Source: Campylobacter concisus
GTDB taxonomy: Bacteria > Campylobacterota > Campylobacteria > Campylobacterales > Campylobacteraceae
Length of the DNA stretch: 64,000 nucleotides
Assembly: GCF_002165775.1 (NCBI RefSeq)
Contig: NZ_NDYP01000007.1
Location: 1-64,000 of the forward strand
Reading direction: 5' to 3'
The notes below the pieces were generated by a model. That model made no database searches and was not told where the DNA came from. It saw only the letters and a list, made by a program, of their open reading frames with translations. How positions within the stretch are numbered: position 1 is the first letter of the stretch; every line of letters starts with the position of its first letter. Shown here piece after piece: positions 63,347 through 64,000 of the stretch. Made by a program: the position numbers and the translations under genes.

Positions 63347-64000
63347 ATGAAATTCTTACAAGCTTTACTTTTTACTTGTGCCATCAGTGGCTTAGCATTT
63401 GGTGCAGACAAGGTCTATACGATCAAATTTGCTCACGTTGTTGCAGCTTCTACACCAAAGGGCAAAGCGGCTGACTTTTTTGCTAAACGTGCTGAGGAGC
63501 TAAGCGGCGGTAAACTAAAAGTTCAAGTCTTCCCATCAGCGCAGCTACTTGACGACGATAGAGTTTTTGGTGCGTTAAAGCTTGGTAATGTTCAAATGGC
63601 AGCTCCAAGTTTTTCTAAATTTACACCTATCGTGCCACAGTTTCAGCTATTTGACCTGCCTTTCATCTTTAAAGATGCAGAGCACCTTCATAAGGTCCAA
63701 GACGGCGAGGTCGGCGAGGAGCTAAAAGCCCTTGTTACAAAAAAAGGCTTTGTGGCGCTTGATTATTGGGATGCTGGATTTAAACATTTTAGCTCAAGCA
63801 AAAAGCCAGTTCTTGTACCAGAAGATGCAAAAGGACAAAAATTTAGAATCCAAAGCTCAAAGGTCCTTGAAGAACAAATTAAAGTAGTTGGTGGCAACCC
63901 ACAAGTTTTACCATTTTCAGAGGTTTACTCTGCACTTCAACAAGGCGTAGTTGATGCGACTGAAAACCCGCTTTCAAATTTCTATAACTCAAAATTTCAC
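63347..64000 (+). CDS. dctP: TRAP transporter solute-binding protein (DctP family), partial
   Basis: The first 218 codons of a periplasmic DctP-type protein; the window ends inside it. A signal peptide (KFLQALLFTCAISGLAFG) is followed by YTIKFAHVVAASTPKGKAA near residue 24, LSGGKLKVQVFPSAQL near 52, and the carboxylate-binding region around KFRIQSSKVLEEQIKVVGG near 168 with the Arg that clamps the ligand. Such proteins import C4-dicarboxylates or related acids with DctQ/DctM, expected just beyond the window. The ATG was chosen for AAAGGA at 63335-63340. An open frame 82 bp upstream is a shadow. Confidence 0.93.
   Translation, partial: MKFLQALLFTCAISGLAFGADKVYTIKFAHVVAASTPKGKAADFFAKRAEELSGGKLKVQVFPSAQLLDDDRVFGALKLGNVQMAAPSFSKFTPIVPQFQLFDLPFIFKDAEHLHKVQDGEVGEELKALVTKKGFVALDYWDAGFKHFSSSKKPVLVPEDAKGQKFRIQSSKVLEEQIKVVGGNPQVLPFSEVYSALQQGVVDATENPLSNFYNSKFH

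Noticed and set aside
63265..63474. Plus-strand 69-codon frame at the start of the TRAP gene
   Set aside because: It crosses the promoter and overlaps the DctP-type signal peptide in another frame; the DctP frame has the ribosome site and family match.

Overview
The window looks like chromosomal DNA of a Campylobacter, possibly of the concisus group. Reasons: low GC with AAATTT-rich spacers, -10 boxes without clear -35 boxes, a split class I fumarase, a Sec-exported nitrous-oxide reductase with a C-terminal haem domain and a nosZ-B-D-G-C1-C2-H-F-Y order, a ribosomal superoperon without L30, and a G9 tract inside a gene. The species is inferred, not proven. I see no insertion sequence, prophage, CRISPR array or rRNA gene.

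Layout. 0-11.5 kb: RidA, a two-subunit fumarase, a CorC/HlyC membrane protein, a neurotransmitter-type Na+ symporter, a DUF411 protein, a short SbmA/BacA protein, a 590-bp non-coding block with large hairpins and a diverged duplication, an M48 lipoprotein protease, a GNAT acetyltransferase, tRNA-Ser(GGA), and a CPA1 Na+/H+ antiporter split by a G9 tract (8 G would restore it). 11.6-14.9 kb: a Fur-box-controlled siderophore locus (PepSY membrane protein plus FhuE-like TonB receptor) in which each gene carries one in-frame stop. 15.2-25.3 kb: a Sel1 protein and a nine-gene nos operon for N2O respiration, led by a NapL-like propeller gene. 25.7-35.5 kb: moaC, a DUF493 gene and a coiled-coil gene; uppP; tkt; and a tight run NifU-like - TPR-like - murE - panD - ybaB - PDZ protein - ispA. 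35.7-38.7 kb: an ABC importer operon whose first gene encodes a shortened [FeFe]-hydrogenase H-domain. 38.8-39.8 kb: a hypothetical protein. 40.1-54.1 kb: one S10-spc-alpha ribosomal block (rpsJ to rplQ), with secY, map, infA, rpmJ and rpoA. 54.4-64 kb: a Sel1 protein with a frameshifted small membrane-protein gene, an AAA+ ATPase, a secreted protein, rnhB, tpx, a Cys/Met PLP enzyme, a DIP1984-type protein, a MalY-type lyase, a 500-bp block with short repeats, sodB, and the start of a TRAP-transporter binding protein cut by the window edge.

How the parts fit: fumarase, the nos operon, Fe-superoxide dismutase, Tpx and TRAP uptake fit a microaerophile that lives on organic acids and respires with alternative acceptors. 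Two surface or ion-transport functions are off in this sequence: the antiporter, probably reversibly through its G tract, and the siderophore locus, through point nonsense mutations. The least expected item is the hydrogenase-like protein in the ABC operon: it keeps the four cysteines that hold the H-cluster cubane but lacks the proton-relay cysteine and the lysine of true hydrogenases.
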